Shown: positions 47,401 to 61,295, counted from the stretch's first letter. The stretch is DNA of 64,000 nucleotides from Jackrogersella multiformis (GCA_902806575.1 CADCXD010000008.1:372001-436000), one strand, 5' to 3'. The notes: generated from the letters alone by a model not told the origin. A program made the numbers and translations.

Positions 47401-49988
47401 TTTTAAGAATTATTTTTATAAAATAATAATTCTTAATATTCGAATATTTTTACTACTTTTAAGTACCTTTTTATATAAATTTAATAATAAGGTATATAAA
47501 TAAAATTAATTATTTTTAAAAATTATTATAAAAAGTTAAAATTATTTTATAAACTTTTATTATTTTTAAATTTTTTATAAAATTATTTTTTTAAAATAAA
47601 TTATTTTATTTTAATATAATTATTTTTTATATTATTTTATTTTAAATAAATACTTTTTTTAATAAATAAATATTTTCTTATTAATAATAAAAAGTAACTT
47701 TAAAAGTATTTTTATTAATTTTATAAAACTTAACTTTTAATATAATAAAAATAATATTTATAATTTACGTTTATTTTAATAAATTATAAGTTCGGAAATT
47801 TATAATAATTTTTAATTATTAAAACTTTATAAATTATTTAAATTATTATAACTTTTATTACGTAAAAAATTTAAAAAATTATAAGTTATTAATATATTTT
47901 TTAAATATTTTATATAATATATAAAAAATCTTACGATATTTTTAAGTTTTTATATAATATATAAAAGCGTTAAAAATACGAAATATTAATTAAAATAATA
48001 TTAAAAAATTTCTTAATAAAATCTTTATTATTTTTAAATATTAAACTTTAATAAAATTATTAAATTTATACGTAAAAATTATTAACGTAATAAAACGTTT
48101 TATTAAATAATAATAATATTAAAATAACTTTAATATTATAAAAAAATATTTATTACGGTATCGTCGGAATTTTTTAATAAGTTTTAAATTTAAGTATTAA
48201 CGAAATTATAAACGCTTTATTTTTTATTTTTAAAATAACGAAAAAAATAAAATAAAATAACATTAACGACGAAAATAACGAAAGATTTAAGATATAATTT
48301 TTAAGATAAATTAATTTAAAACTTATTATTTATTAAATTTTTTAACGAATAAAATTATTTATATTTTATACGTAAAATAAAATACCTTAAATAAGCTTAT
48401 TTTAACTTTTTTTTCGTGACGTTTTATTAAATTTTAATTTTTTTTTAAACGAACGAAACGAATTTAACTTTTTATTATTAAAAAATATATTATTATTATT
48501 ATTATTTAACGATTTAAACGTCGAATATTTTAATTTTAAAGTTATTATTTTTCGAAACTTATTTAAATTAATATCGGAATTATCTTTAAGAAAAAATACT
48601 TTTAAATTAAACGAAAATATACCTTTAATTATTATTATATAATTACGATTAATTAACTTTATAATTTTTACCGAAGCCGAATTAAATTTACGATTTACGG
48701 TTAAGTTTATTTAATTATTTAAAAATTAATTAATATTTTTAAATAATAATTACCGAAAGTAAACTTAATAAAATTATTTTAAATAATATAATAATTTTAT
48801 AATTATCGAACGAATAAATATAATTTAATAAGGAAATTCCCGATTATTTAAAAATTTAAAAATACGAAAGGTTATTTTTAAACGAAAGAAAAAAGAATTA
48901 ACGGTAAATTAATTTAATTACGTTAATTTAACGTCGGTAAAACTTAAAAAAAAATAAAAAGGTTAAAATAATAAAAAGGTTAAAATAATAAAATATATAA
49001 ATATATAAAATATATTCGTTATAAGTTAAATGAAAATTTTAAAAAAATAATAAAAAATAATATAATAATTAATAAATTATAATATACTTTAAAAAAGGAA
49101 TATAAATTAAAAAAACGTTATATTTTAAAACTTAACGTTTAAATAAAATAATATTATTTTAAATAATATAAGATTTATTATTATATTATTAATTAAATTA
49201 CGACGGTTATAAGGTAATTTTAAGAAATTTAACGAAATATATATAATTTTTAAGCTTTATTTAATTAATAAATTATTTTTTCTTTAAACTTTAAATATAA
49301 TATTTTTTTAATATTACTTTTAAGCGAAAATTTCACGAAACGATATCGAAAAAAGTTATAATTATCGACGAAGTTATTAAATCCGTTTAACACGAAAAAT
49401 AAAACTTAAAACTTAAAACTTAAAATAAAAATAATAAACGAAAGGTAAAAACTGCTTATATTTATTATATAAAAACTAATTATAAAATTACTTTATATAA
49501 TTTAAATAATTATTTTTAATAATATTTTAAAAAAACCTTTCGTACGTGGCGAGAGAATATTAAAAATAAACGTTAAAAATTAAAAAATCATTAATTTTAA
49601 CGAATATAATTACCATTAAAACTTTTAACGAATTATTAATTTACGTAATAACTTTTATAGTTTTTAAAGATATTATTAAAAATAAGTTTAATATATTTTT
49701 TAAGCCGAGTATTTTATTTAAATTTTTTAAAAAGCGTTTATTTAACGGCCGTTTTTAAAGGATAACGACGTTAAGAAAATTATATAAAACATATTGATAA
49801 ATAATATAATTTCGAAGTTAATTAATTTTATTATACGATTAACTTTAAATAATATATTTAATTTAATGGTTTTATTAAAAAATAAAAATAATAAAATAAC
49901 GATAAAATTAAAAGAAATTATTATATTAAATAATAAATATAATTAAATTATAGATTATGATAAAAAGTTATTATATTAAAGTAAATTT

Positions 49989-50070
49989 AATTAATAAATT
50001 AATAAATAAATTAATAAATTAATAAATAAATTAATAAATTAATAAATAAATTAATAAATTAATAAATTAA
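49989..50070. repeat. AT-only tandem repeat, about 20-bp period
   Basis: Roughly three to four tandem copies of a unit like TTAATAAATTAATAAATAAA with small length changes, inside the left RIP block. Confidence 0.6.
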
Positions 50071-50439
50071 AGCGAGAAAAAATTAATTCGAAAAGTATTA
50101 ATATAAGTTTTATTATATAAAATTTTATATAAAAATGAATATTTATACGTTATTAAATTTATATTTTAAAACTTATTATTAATTTAATAATTAAATTATA
50201 ATTAAATTTTTAATTAGAAAAATTATTTAAAAACGTTTAAATAATTTTTTTAAATAAATATAAATATATTATAATATTTATTAAATTAAAATTTATAAAT
50301 AAAATAAAAAAGATTATCGTAAAATCGTAACGATTTTAAAAAAATAAGTTTAACTTAAAAAAGTAATAATTTAACCGAAGAAAATAATAATTTAACCCGG
50401 GTAAAATAATAAAATATAACGAAAAATAATAAAAATTAA

Positions 50440-50690
50440 TAACGAATAATAAAATATAATAAAAAGTGTTAAGTAATAACGAAAAGTAATAAAGTAATAA
50501 AATAATAAAGTAATAAAATAATAAAGTAATAAAGTAATAAAGTAATAAAATAATAACGATCGATAAAAAATGGTAAAAAGTAATAAGAAATAATAAAAAG
50601 TAATAAAAAGTAATAAAGTATAATAATGTAATAATATAATAAAGTGTGGTAATATAATAAAATATAATAAAATATAATAAAATAGTTAAA
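50440..50690. repeat. Simple repeat tract, (AA)GTAATAAA-type
   Basis: About 250 bp of imperfect 7-9 bp units such as AAGTAATAA, AAATAATAA and AATATAATA. It looks like a degenerate microsatellite or minisatellite rather than gene remains. Confidence 0.5.
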
Positions 50691-52597
50691 GGTATTTTAA
50701 AAAGTAACGCGCGTAATAATTTATAACTTTAAAAGCTTTTTATTAAAATTAAATAATAAATTATTAAAATATAATTAATTTTATTAAATAAATAATTTAA
50801 TTAAATAAAAGTTATTAAAATTATAAAATAATTATAAACTTTTTAAAATTATTATAAATAATTAATAATAAAAATACGAAAAATACGTAATAATTTAAAC
50901 TCCCTCGCCGCCGGCCGTAAACGCGTAAAAAAAAAAAAAAAAAAACTATAATATTAAAAAATTAAACCTTAATTAAACTTTAATAATTACGTAAATTATT
51001 ATATTCGCGTATACGAGGATTTTATATAAAATAGTTTTAATAGTTTTAATAAAAAATAATTTATATATATTAAATTAAAATAATAATAATATTAATATAA
51101 TATTTTATTTTTATTTTATTTTAAACCTTTCGTTAAAAATATAATATAAATAAATAAAATATTTTAATAATTAAAATTTAAAAAAGTTAATATATATATT
51201 AATTAATATAATTTATTAAAAAATATTATTTATACGAATAATATATATAAAATAAAATAAGTAAAGAATTATATAAAAATATATTATAAAAAAACATATA
51301 TAAATTAAAAATTTTATATATATAAATTAAATAATATTTATTAAATAACTTAAAAATTAACTTTAAGCGTTTAAAATTTTTTAAACGAATAAAAAAAACT
51401 TAAAAAACGTTATTATATAATTATTTTAAATAAATTAAAAATATATAATAATTATAAATTTTAATAATATTATCGTTAAAAAAAGATAATTATATATTAT
51501 TTAATTATAAAGTAATATTAATAAAACGATATATTAAAAAATAAAATTAATAAAATAAAATTTATATAAGCTTAAAATAATAAAATATTTAAATATAACG
51601 GTAACGACATAAATTATAAAGTATTTCGTTTTAATAATAACATTATAATTAACGTTAATAATGTTATATTTAAAAAAAATTACTTATATATTTTTATAAG
51701 TAACTTTATAATATTAAAAAGGCGTTAAAAATTTAAATTATTATTAATATAACCGTTAATTATTTATTAAAAAATTAATAAACGTACTTTAAAAATACCT
51801 TATATATTATTAAGTTAAAATATTTTATAATAATTCGGCTTAAAGTTAAAACTTATAAACGAAAATATTATATATATTTTAAAGTTAATACGAGAATTAT
51901 TTATTCGTAACTTAAAGTTATATATTTAAATTATATAATTTAATCGTTATTAATTAAAAATTAATTTAACCTTTTACGTTATAATTATAACGTTAAATAT
52001 AATATATTTAACGACCGAAATAATTAAACTTAAAAATTATAAATAAATTATAATTAACTTTAAAAAATTTAAATGAAAAAAGGTTATAAATTTCGAATAT
52101 TATTCCTTAATTAATAATAATATATAAGTGTTATATAAATTATTTAAAAGGAAAAAACCATTATTCGGTAAATAAATTTATAAAGTTAAAAAAAGCTTTA
52201 AAAGCGAAATTATTTATTATAAAGTTAAATAAACAAAAAGTATAAATTATATTAATATATTTACCTTAATAATTAAACTTATAAATTATAAAATTATATT
52301 TATTATAATAATAATATTAAATTTAAAGTTAAAGTAAATAATTATTATTATTACATTTTTTTACGAGGATATAAACGAAAATATTTATATCGAATAATTA
52401 TTAAGTTTCGAAAATTATACCGAAAAGTATTATAAGTTTAATAAAATATTATACGAGTTAAAATAAACTTTTAAAGTATAATATTAAACTTTATTTATAT
52501 TATTTAAAAATAATTATTAAACGAGATTAAATTAATAAAATTATTATATTAAGTTAAAAAGTATATTTAAAATAATTTATTAAAGATTTAAAATAAT

Positions 52598-52746
52598 TGT
52601 AAGGAGTTATAGCTATATGGTCTGTGGTTAAAGTAGTGGCTCGTGCTTTATACTTATTAGTTATTCTTTAAGATATTAGCTTTATTTTCACTTTTAAGAA
52701 GAATAACTATTTTAAGACCTTTATTTTAACTTACTGGTATATAATA
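52598..52746 (+). repeat. Left LTR (149 bp)
   Basis: Starts TGTAAGGAG and ends ATATAATA; the normal CA end has become TA. It aligns without gaps to the right LTR. It keeps G but has lost C (C to T on the plus strand). Confidence 0.92.
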
Positions 52747-52748
52747 AA

Positions 52749-52757
52749 TGGTAGCAC
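52749..52757 (+). other. Primer binding site
   Basis: TGGTAGCAC two bases after the left LTR. It resembles the initiator-methionine tRNA primer sites of Ty1/Ty3 (TGGTAGCG...), with one transition, as expected after RIP. Confidence 0.7.
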
Positions 52758-55700
52758 TTTACTCCCGTTGTATTGTAACGATTTATACCTTATCGTTGAA
52801 TTAATTAAGCTCTTAATTAATTAGTGAGGACTTAAAGCTAGTTAATCGCGATGAGTTAACGTGGCAGAGACTTAATTAATAATTATTAGACCTTAAATAT
52901 TATTAGATTTTAAATACTTTACGATTATTTTTTCTGTTACTTTATTTTTTTTATTACTTAGTGGTTTTTACCTTTTTTTTATTATTAATCGAATTTAATT
53001 ACGTTATTATTCTTTTATAACATTATAATTTACGTATTAATGTTATTTTAATAAGATTAAGCTTTTTTAATCGATTAAGTTTTTTTCTTTTTTATAACTT
53101 TAAATTCTAATGATAATAATATTTTATAAATTGCTGCTTTTATCTGTAATTATCGAAACTTTCGAACAATATAAAGGTTATATTAATCGCATGTAAATGA
53201 TTTATTATTTTACGTAAATATATTATTAAATGTAGGATTAACTCTTTTATTGGTATAAGGCTCTTATATTATACGGAATTTTATAGTAGAAGCGTTACTT
53301 TATAATCCTTAATGGGTGTTAAACCCTTAGAAGTTTAAGTAAGTATTTAATAAAACGTTAAGAGCTATATTATAATTTACTTTATTAAATTTAAAAGTTC
53401 TTATTTAAAGGTTAATATTAGCTTTAATATTAATTTCTTATATTAATTACTTTTATATATTAACCGATAAAATTAATTCTTTACTTGTTAATTTAATATT
53501 AATTAATTCTTTAACCGATTTAAATCTTATGGTGTTATTAATAAGATTACTAACGAGGGAAGTAATTAACCTAATTAATTACTAAATTCCTTTATTACTT
53601 AATTCTTAATCATTAATTCTTCTAATATTACCAGCGTTATTATAATTTTTATTAATTTATAACCTAAGAATACGATTTATAATAACTCTAATAATTACCT
53701 TAAGTTATCTAATAATTGCTTTAGCGTTTATATTTAATCCATAAATTAATTTATTTATATCATTAATTTTATATTAAGAAATTTAGCCGTAATTTATCGA
53801 AAGAACTAAAGTTAATAAGGTTATGTAAGTAATTATATAAAGCCCTTAAATAACTTTTCCAATATTTTTAATTATTTATTAAAAGATTTAACCATAAACG
53901 TAAGTAATTATATTACGAAGAGTTAATGTTAATAAAGCTATATAAATAACTATACAAAGCTTTAAAATTAACCTTTTTATATTTTTAACTTTTTATTAAA
54001 AGATCGAGCTATAAGTAATTAAGTTAATACCTGTTATATATTCATTTATTATGTTTTCTTTTTCTCGTGACAAGGGTACGTAATTATATTATAGATCCTT
54101 TATATCGGATAAAGGTATATAACTTAATCGATTAATTAAAATCTGGAATAAAATAACCTAAATAATAATTAATTAACTTATTTAACTTCTCGTTTTAAGG
54201 CTAAAATAACCTTTAATAAATGAACCTAATTAACTTTAAAGATTATAACCTTTATTAATTAATCCTATCCTTAAATTAATATATAAATCGCAAGTACGTA
54301 TCGCGGAATAGGCCGTAATTTTATTTATAATCGAACGTTAAGTTATTAATAAGCCGTTTAACGGTTTAATTAATAACGCCTTAATACTTATATAATTATA
54401 AAGGGATAAAGTAAATTACCAGTTAATATTAAAAGATTAAATAATTTATAATATCGGTTACTTTATGGCGAACGTAAATAAGTTCACGGTAATAAATAAT
54501 TCCTTTATTAAAGGTAATTATACGTATTAACGTAATGTTTATATATAAATAAATTCTATTCGAGTAACTTATTAAGAACCTATAAAGGCCGTAAAGATTA
54601 AAGGTAATTTCTATAAATTATTTCGTAAAGATTCATAAAATTAATAAATAAGTTAAGTATTTATTAAGGAGAAATAAAAAATATAAAACGATACGAAATA
54701 TGCTTTTAAAACGTTATTTAATTAATATAAAATCTATATATTAAAAGCTTTAATATTTCTCGAAAAAGTAAAATATACCTTAGAATTTTACCTTAAGGAT
54801 ATATTTATTAAAACTTAATTATTAAATATTATTCGGAACTATTAAATATCCGGATTAATTACGGATATATAATAAATAACAACGATTTATAACAAACTAA
54901 ACCCGGAATTTAAAGTAGTAAAAGTTATTAACTTAAAGTCGATTATAATGACTATAAACGCTTATTTTAAGCACTTAAATAAAAAACAATTAATATAGCG
55001 TAAGTAAATATTAATAAAAAGAAGTAAAGACTTAAAAGTTAATATTAAGCCTTATATAATATTTAATGATATGCTTATTTAAAATATTTTTCTCGACGAT
55101 ATTAAGTTATTTAAAAATGTTTAACCTACTTATTATAATTATAATAATATAATATTTTATATCGATTAATTAAAGGTTTATTAAGGCGATTAAGGCTGTT
55201 ATAATAATAAATATAATCGATAAAATAGTTATAATTAATAACGAAATGATTTTAATTAACGTTAAAACGGTTATAATTTTAATGGTTATAATTAAGAAAG
55301 AGATTGCCGTAATGGTAGCCGTGATTGAAATTGCGATCGAAGCCGCGATCGAAGCTATAATTAAAGTTACGATTAAAGTTACGATCGATATAACGATAAA
55401 TAAAGTGGCGAGCGTTAAGGTAATAGCCGATAAGGCTATTATTATTATGGTTATAAACATGGCCGTAATATTTATAATCGTTATAATTACGAATATTATA
55501 ATAATCGTCCCTGTTTTTATTAAAAACGATAAGGAAAAATAGAAAATTATCTTAACGGCGATATATATCTATAAAACGAAATTAAATATAAGTAGGACGA
55601 AAAAAATCGCGAGGAAAATAAAAAGGATTTATAAGTAAATAGCTATTTTTTAATAAAGAAATACTTAATAAATAAATCTAAAACCTTTATATTTTACCTT

Positions 55701-57254
55701 TCGTCCTTTAAAAGTGAATCGTTAACCGTAAAGAAACGTATATATCGGAAATATTATAAAATATTTAATATTAAACCTAATTATTTTAAATATATATACG
55801 TTAATAAATATATAAAACCTAAATATTCATAATTACCTCGAAAAACAAAATAAGCAATAAAGACTTAACTTAAAATTAAAGAAGTTATTAATACTTATTT
55901 TATTTAAAAATAAATAAAAGCGAAAATATAAATAATATAATCGGAAAATGTTATATCCTTACCCTTACAATCAATAAATATAAAAATTAAAGATATTATT
56001 CCTTTACTTTTAAATAAGAAGTTGATAAAGTATATAAGCTTAAAAGTAAATATATTAAATAAATCGGGATAAAAATCGACAGTATATACGAATATTAACG
56101 TATTTAATTAAATAATAAATAAAATATAGTTAAAAGATTTTATTAAAAATTATAAAGTATTTAAACTAAATAAACTTATGTATATATAAGGAATAATCCC
56201 GGGAAGATTAATTATAAAAACTAAGGCTAAATTTTCGATTAAATTTTAAAGGGAAACGATATATAAACGACAAGTTTAAATTTAAGTCTTAATAAAAGTA
56301 TAAATTAATTATTTAAATCTTTAATCTAACCTATTAATAGAAAATAATTTCTTAAAAGAATATAACGTAATTATTAATTATAATAAAACATATATAATCT
56401 TAATATTATATCTTAAAGTTTAAATATTTATAAGATATTATTATTTAAAAGATTAAATACGATAATAAATTTTAGTTATAAATCGATTTCTTATCCTCGT
56501 TAAAATAATAATACTTGTTCCGGTATATTACTTTAATTTATTACGCAAAAAAAACTTTATTTTCCACGTTAAAATAAAAGGCGTAATAAATAATATCCAT
56601 AATATAAATATACCTAAAGAAATTACTTTTTTAAATATATTTAATAAGCTTATAATTCTACAACATAATATTAGATTCGGAATGATTAAAAAAATTACCG
56701 AAAAAAAAAATATAAATATTTTATAAAAAAAGGCCAATTTAACGTAAGTATATATAATATTTTAACGTAAGGAAAACGATTTATTAACAAAATTTGATTT
56801 AAATAATAAAATGTTAAAAGCCTTATTATTAACCGATAAATCTTTTATTAATTTATAATTATTATTAAAAATAAAGCGAGGTTTTATCGAAACGAACATA
56901 CCGATTTTAGGTACATTTAGATCTAAAAATATTCTAAAGCTTATAATTAAGGAAGGCGTACATATTTACAATTTTAACCCTTTTTTTATTCGATAATTAT
57001 CTATTTTAATAAATAAGTAGGATATTTAACACAATTATAATATTATCGATATACTAGAAGAAGAAAAAATAACGATCGATTTAATCGACAATTGATAAGA
57101 AAAATATAAACCTAGATATATATATCCGTTAAGTATATAAGATAAAGAATTTTTTAATAAAATTTTTGATTAAATGTATAATTAAAGTAAAATAGATTAA
57201 TAAAAAATAATTATATCGTTTAGTTGTCTTTATTTTATTATTTAAAAGCTTATT
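52758..57254 (+). pseudogene. Decayed gag/protease region of the retroelement
   Basis: Position between primer site and reverse transcriptase implies gag and protease. Neither a zinc knuckle nor a protease DSG motif can be read with confidence. A local region at 55240-55520 keeps open frames on both strands because of a simple alternating composition; I treat those frames as artefacts. Confidence 0.5.
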
Positions 57255-57620
57255 AATGGTAAGAAAAAAGGTCAAATAATTATTAACTTTAAATTATTAA
57301 ATAAAAGTATTTTAATAAATATTTACTTATTATTACGTTAAGAAGAAATTGTTTAAAAGATATAAGGAAAAAAAGTTTTTAACGTTATAAACGAAGCCTT
57401 ATTTTTTTATTAATTACTTATTACGTTTAAGCATAAAGATAAAATAACAATAATATTATTAAAAGGTTTAAAAATCTTTAACGTTACGTTAATAGGATTT
57501 AAGAATTCTTTAACCTTTGCGTAACGATTTATAAACTAAAGATTAAAGCCTTTTTAGAACTTTATTAAGGTATATATTAACAATATCGTAATATTTAATA
57601 ATATTAAGGAATAGTATAAA
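57255..57620 (+). pseudogene. Reverse transcriptase remnant (Ty3/Gypsy)
   Basis: In the frame of 57255 the sequence reads NGKKKGQIIINFKLLNKS, later KVFNVINEALFFY, then GLKIFNVTLIGFKNS, matching the order of Ty3/Gypsy RT motifs (the VVVD.R.LNK, DA..FFYQ and EVFNVALMGFKNSPA blocks). The catalytic YIDD box is at 57573-57584 and now reads YINN, both Asp codons changed by G to A, so the enzyme is dead. Several Trp and Gln codons have become stops. Confidence 0.88.
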
Positions 57621-58769
57621 AAATATTTTAATTAAGTGTTTAATATGTACGATAATATGGGATTTATATTATTACTAAAAAAATCATTTCTTAGTTTTCC
57701 ATCGATCATTTTATTTAAATTTTTAATTAATAGATTAAAAATTATTATTATAAACAATAGGTTAAATATAATTAAAAAGATCTTAATATTATAAACATTA
57801 ATTAATTTAGAAATATATATTGGTATAATAAGGTTTTTATGGAAACATATCTCATAATATTAATAAAAAATTAAGCTTTTATAAAATAAAAAAACGAAAA
57901 TGTTAACCGAAAGATAGACTTAACAAAAGATTCCTTTAAAATCCTAACATAAACGTCGATATATTGTAAAAACCATATATATACCGATAAAAAATAAATT
58001 AAATTTATTTAAAATATTATAAAATAAATTGTTAAACCTAACGATATTAACGTATTAAAACTATAACTAAATAACGTTCCTAAAAATAAATATATTAAAA
58101 CGAAAAGGTTTTAAAGTTATAATATTTTATATAAATATACCTTATAACGAAATTAATATAAAAATCAACGTAATTCACCTAGTTATATTTTTGTTAAAGG
58201 TTTTAATAAAAATTAAATCACGATACGAAATAATAAAATTAAAAATTACTTATTTAATATAAGCTTATAAGAATAATAAAGTTTAATTATAATCTTATAC
58301 ATAACCAATTATTATTTTAACAAATTATAATATAACGAAAAGCATCATTAACTAAATAATACTTAAAATAACCGATATAAATAAAATAAATAACAAATTA
58401 ATAACTGTTTTAACATACTTATCTTAATTTAACCTTAACGTTTATTATATCCCTAAAAGGTTAAATCTAATTTTAAATATATTATCTCATTTACTAATAT
58501 AAAACAATATAAAAAATCTAACAAAATAAAAAGACAAAACGAAATTAACTTTTAAAAATATCTCGGATAAGTTTATTTATATATTTATTAAACTTACGTT
58601 AAATAATAAATTTAAAAAGAAAATATTAAAAGAATATAATCATAATAAATAATTAAATCGTTTACGTATTATTCTCTAAAAAACTAATAAAGGCAAGGAT
58701 ATAATTAAATGGTTTTAATATGAATTATAAAACGGTCTTATATATCATATTAAGTTAAATAGTTTACGC

Positions 58770-59100
58770 TAATTAATAATTTCATTAACCTATATGCATA
58801 AATTATTTAATAAAATTTATAATTTAAAACATTATTTCAAATTAAAATAAATATTCTATAAGTTAGAATCGGTCCATATCTATAACCTTTCGCAAAAGGT
58901 TTAAAAATATATCGAATATTATCCCGGTTATTATAAAAACTAAATTAAACGCTTAAAGCTTTACGATAAATTAAAACTTATAAATTTATCGCTTTAATCA
59001 TTTTATATAATAATTTAAGACTTTATTATAAGTTTATTAAAGATCTTAAATAAAGGAAATATATAATTTATTAAAAGCTTTATCTATTTTAATATAATAA
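58770..59100 (+). pseudogene. Integrase zinc-binding and catalytic-core start (remnant)
   Basis: Same frame as RT. YIEYYPGYYKN corresponds to the CP.CQ..K part of the HHCC finger with Cys codons mutated, followed by a LKLYDKLKLINLSL stretch in place of the HKPYG.L.PLP linker, then DFIISL at the place of the first catalytic Asp (MDFI..LP). Confidence 0.72.
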
Positions 59101-59630
59101 TAATAATTATATATAAATTTAGTAAAAAAATAATTTTAATACTTAAAAATATTAAATATAAAGCTTATTATTAGGCCGTACTACTCTTTAAAATACTTAT
59201 ATTATCAAATTAAAGCATTTTATATAAAGCAATTTCAAATAAAGACGCTAAATTCAATAGCAAAATATAATAAATGTTATTTACTTAATTTAGAATATTA
59301 TTAATTATATTAATAAATTATTATTTTTAAATTAATAATACGATAGAATAACGTAATTAAGAAATTAAGGTAACAATTCGTTATTATTATTCGTTAAACG
59401 ACGTATTATAATTAAAGATAATTTTAACGTTATAATATAACCTTAATAATGTTAAATCATTAATAACTGGAAAGTTACTTAATAAATTAATATATGGCTT
59501 TAAGCTATAAATCATTATTACTTTATTAAAAATACTAAGAAACGTAATTAATTATAACATATTAAAACGATATTATTAAAAAGAAATAAAAGAATATATT
59601 AACTTTATAACTGCCGAAATAAAGGCCTGC

Positions 59631-59870
59631 TACGATTTAAAACATAATCTTATCTTTTTTAAAAAAGATAAATTAATTTACCTTAAATTACATAAAGGTT
59701 ATATATTATTAAATAAGCCGCCTTATAAATAATTAATATAATATATCGGATCGTTATTAATTTTAAAACAAATTAATAAACTTACGTATAAACTTAAATT
59801 ATTTAATAATTAACAAATTTACAAGATTATATTAATAAATTAATTATTTAAGATCCCTTAAAAGAAAAAT
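59631..59870 (+). pseudogene. Integrase C-terminal (GPY/F-type) module remnant
   Basis: Reads YDLKHNLIFFKKDKLIYLKL, then GSLLILKQINKLTYKLKL and later IILIN.LFKIP, the order of the GPF.I...AY.L.LP...IHPVFSV..L block of Ty3/Gypsy integrases. In frame with RT and chromodomain. Confidence 0.82.
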
Positions 59871-59933
59871 CCTTACGCAAAGAAACGACCGTAACCAGGT
59901 CAAATCGTTGTAAAAGGAGACGATAATAACTAG

Positions 59934-60072
59934 GTGTTATACGAAATCGAAAAGTTGTTAAATCGATAAATGAATAAATAAGAAAAACGCCTTATCCTTA
60001 AATATCTTATATAATAAAAAGACTATTTATTAGCTTTTAATTAATAATATCTAAAAAACCTACTTATTTAAA
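59934..60072 (+). pseudogene. Chromodomain remnant
   Basis: Reads VLYEIEKLLNR, stop, MNK, stop, EKRLILKYLI, two stops where family members have a basic residue and Trp, then KDYLLAFN and YLKNLLI. This is a chromodomain pattern (EVE.IL..R...G...YLVKWKGY....NTWEP), placing the element among chromoviruses. The stops fit CGA/CGG-like and TGG codons changed by transitions. Confidence 0.82.
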
Positions 60073-61136
60073 ATATAATAATATTATTAAACGATTACGA
60101 TAAGAAACACCTTTTATCACTTAATTAACTTTATATTAAATCCATTAATAAATTATAATCCTTTAATACATAACCCTTTAAAGATATGTAAACCCTTAAC
60201 AATATACCTTCGAAACTAATTAATAAACCAATACAACTAATCATAAATAAGCAACAACACACGTTAAACGATAAAATAGTTATATAAGTACTAAAAAAAC
60301 GATTTATCGAAGATATACCATTAAATTATACCGATAATAATTAACCGATTCCTCCTACTTAACCATTAACGCCGCCGAAAAAATCAACAAGATTATAAAT
60401 TATAATTTCAATAAAAAGATTATTAAAAACTACAAAACTAAGATTTATTATAACACGAAAAGTATAATTTATAAATAATATTAAAGAAATAAAAAGAAGC
60501 ACGGGTAAGTTATAAGTTATTAAGCAATTATAATTAAAACAATAATTATAATTATTATTAAAGTTCTTATTTAAATATTTCGATACTTAAATTATAATAA
60601 GGCTACAATTAAGTTAAAAAGGAACCAAATATTTTAATATTAAAGTAACTTATAAATATATTAATACTTACCTAATAACGATAAAATATAATATACTTAC
60701 TTATACTTATATTCTTTATTTATACAAACATCGCCAAAGCTATAACAATTGCAAAAAACACGCGTAATATCTCCATAAATTATAAAAAAGGTATTATAAA
60801 GATCAAGTTATAATTAACATCACTTGCTACACCTATTACCGCAACTACGCCTTAAACCAAGATATTAACTCCCGTGCCTAAACTAGCTACGCTTATCATA
60901 AAAAAACCGATAATAACACTAATTAAAACATTAACACCTATACCATTAAAAATTAAACCCATAATTAAGACGTAAACGCTTAACGATTTTAACAATATAC
61001 GCTTCGTTTATAAAGACACGTTACCAAAAGATAATAACGACGTTTTAATTAATAATAATAACAATAATAAAAAAAAAAACAATTTTAATAAAATAATAAC
61101 TTATAACTAATAAGAACGTTGGTTTTTCTTTCTATT
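60073..61136 (+). other. Extra 1-kb segment between chromodomain and right LTR
   Basis: Strongly C-rich relative to G on the plus strand (60720-61020), with blocks such as CACTTGCTACACC and CCGCAACTACGCC. No protein can be read. It may be a 3' untranslated segment or an additional reading frame after pol. Confidence 0.5.
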
Positions 61137-61143
61137 AAAGGAA
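61137..61143 (+). other. Polypurine tract
   Basis: AAAGGAA a few bases before the right LTR, preceded by a T-rich run (GGTTTTTCTTTCT). Position and purine content fit plus-strand priming. Confidence 0.55.
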
Positions 61144-61146
61144 TAT

Positions 61147-61295
61147 TATAAAAAGCTATAACTACATGATTTATAATTAAGGTAATAACCTATGCTTTAT
61201 ACCTATTAACTATTCTTTAAGATATTAACTCTACTTTCACTCTTAAGAAGAATAATTATTCTAAGACCTTCATTCTAACCTACTAGTACATAACA
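61147..61295 (+). repeat. Right LTR (149 bp)
   Basis: Ends ACATAACA, keeping the terminal CA; its first TG has become TA. By hand alignment it differs from the left LTR at 33 of 149 sites, all transitions and no gaps. It keeps C but has lost G (G to A). Confidence 0.92.

Larger units (their letters stand above)
47401..52597. repeat. Heavily mutated AT-rich (RIP-type) DNA, left part
   Basis: 5.2 kb made mostly of A and T with no usable open frame. Residual C and G occur mainly as CG, AC-T or TT-AC contexts; CA and TG dinucleotides are rare by eye, the footprint of RIP (CpA to TpA on either strand). Low-complexity tracts include TTAATAAATTAATAAATAAA units at 49989-50070 and GTAATAAA units at 50440-50680. 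I could not identify the original elements. The retroelement at 52598 was inserted into this DNA. Confidence 0.8.

Noticed and set aside
55170..55542. Overlapping open frames of about 96-98 codons on both strands within the retroelement
   Set aside because: The translations are simple Ile/Val/Thr/Ala runs from alternating AT-rich composition in the gag region; no domain, and mirrored on both strands.
56528..56737. Minus-strand 69-codon open frame in the AT-rich block
   Set aside because: Phe/Ile/Leu-rich translation typical of AT-rich noncoding DNA; it lies antisense within the retroelement.
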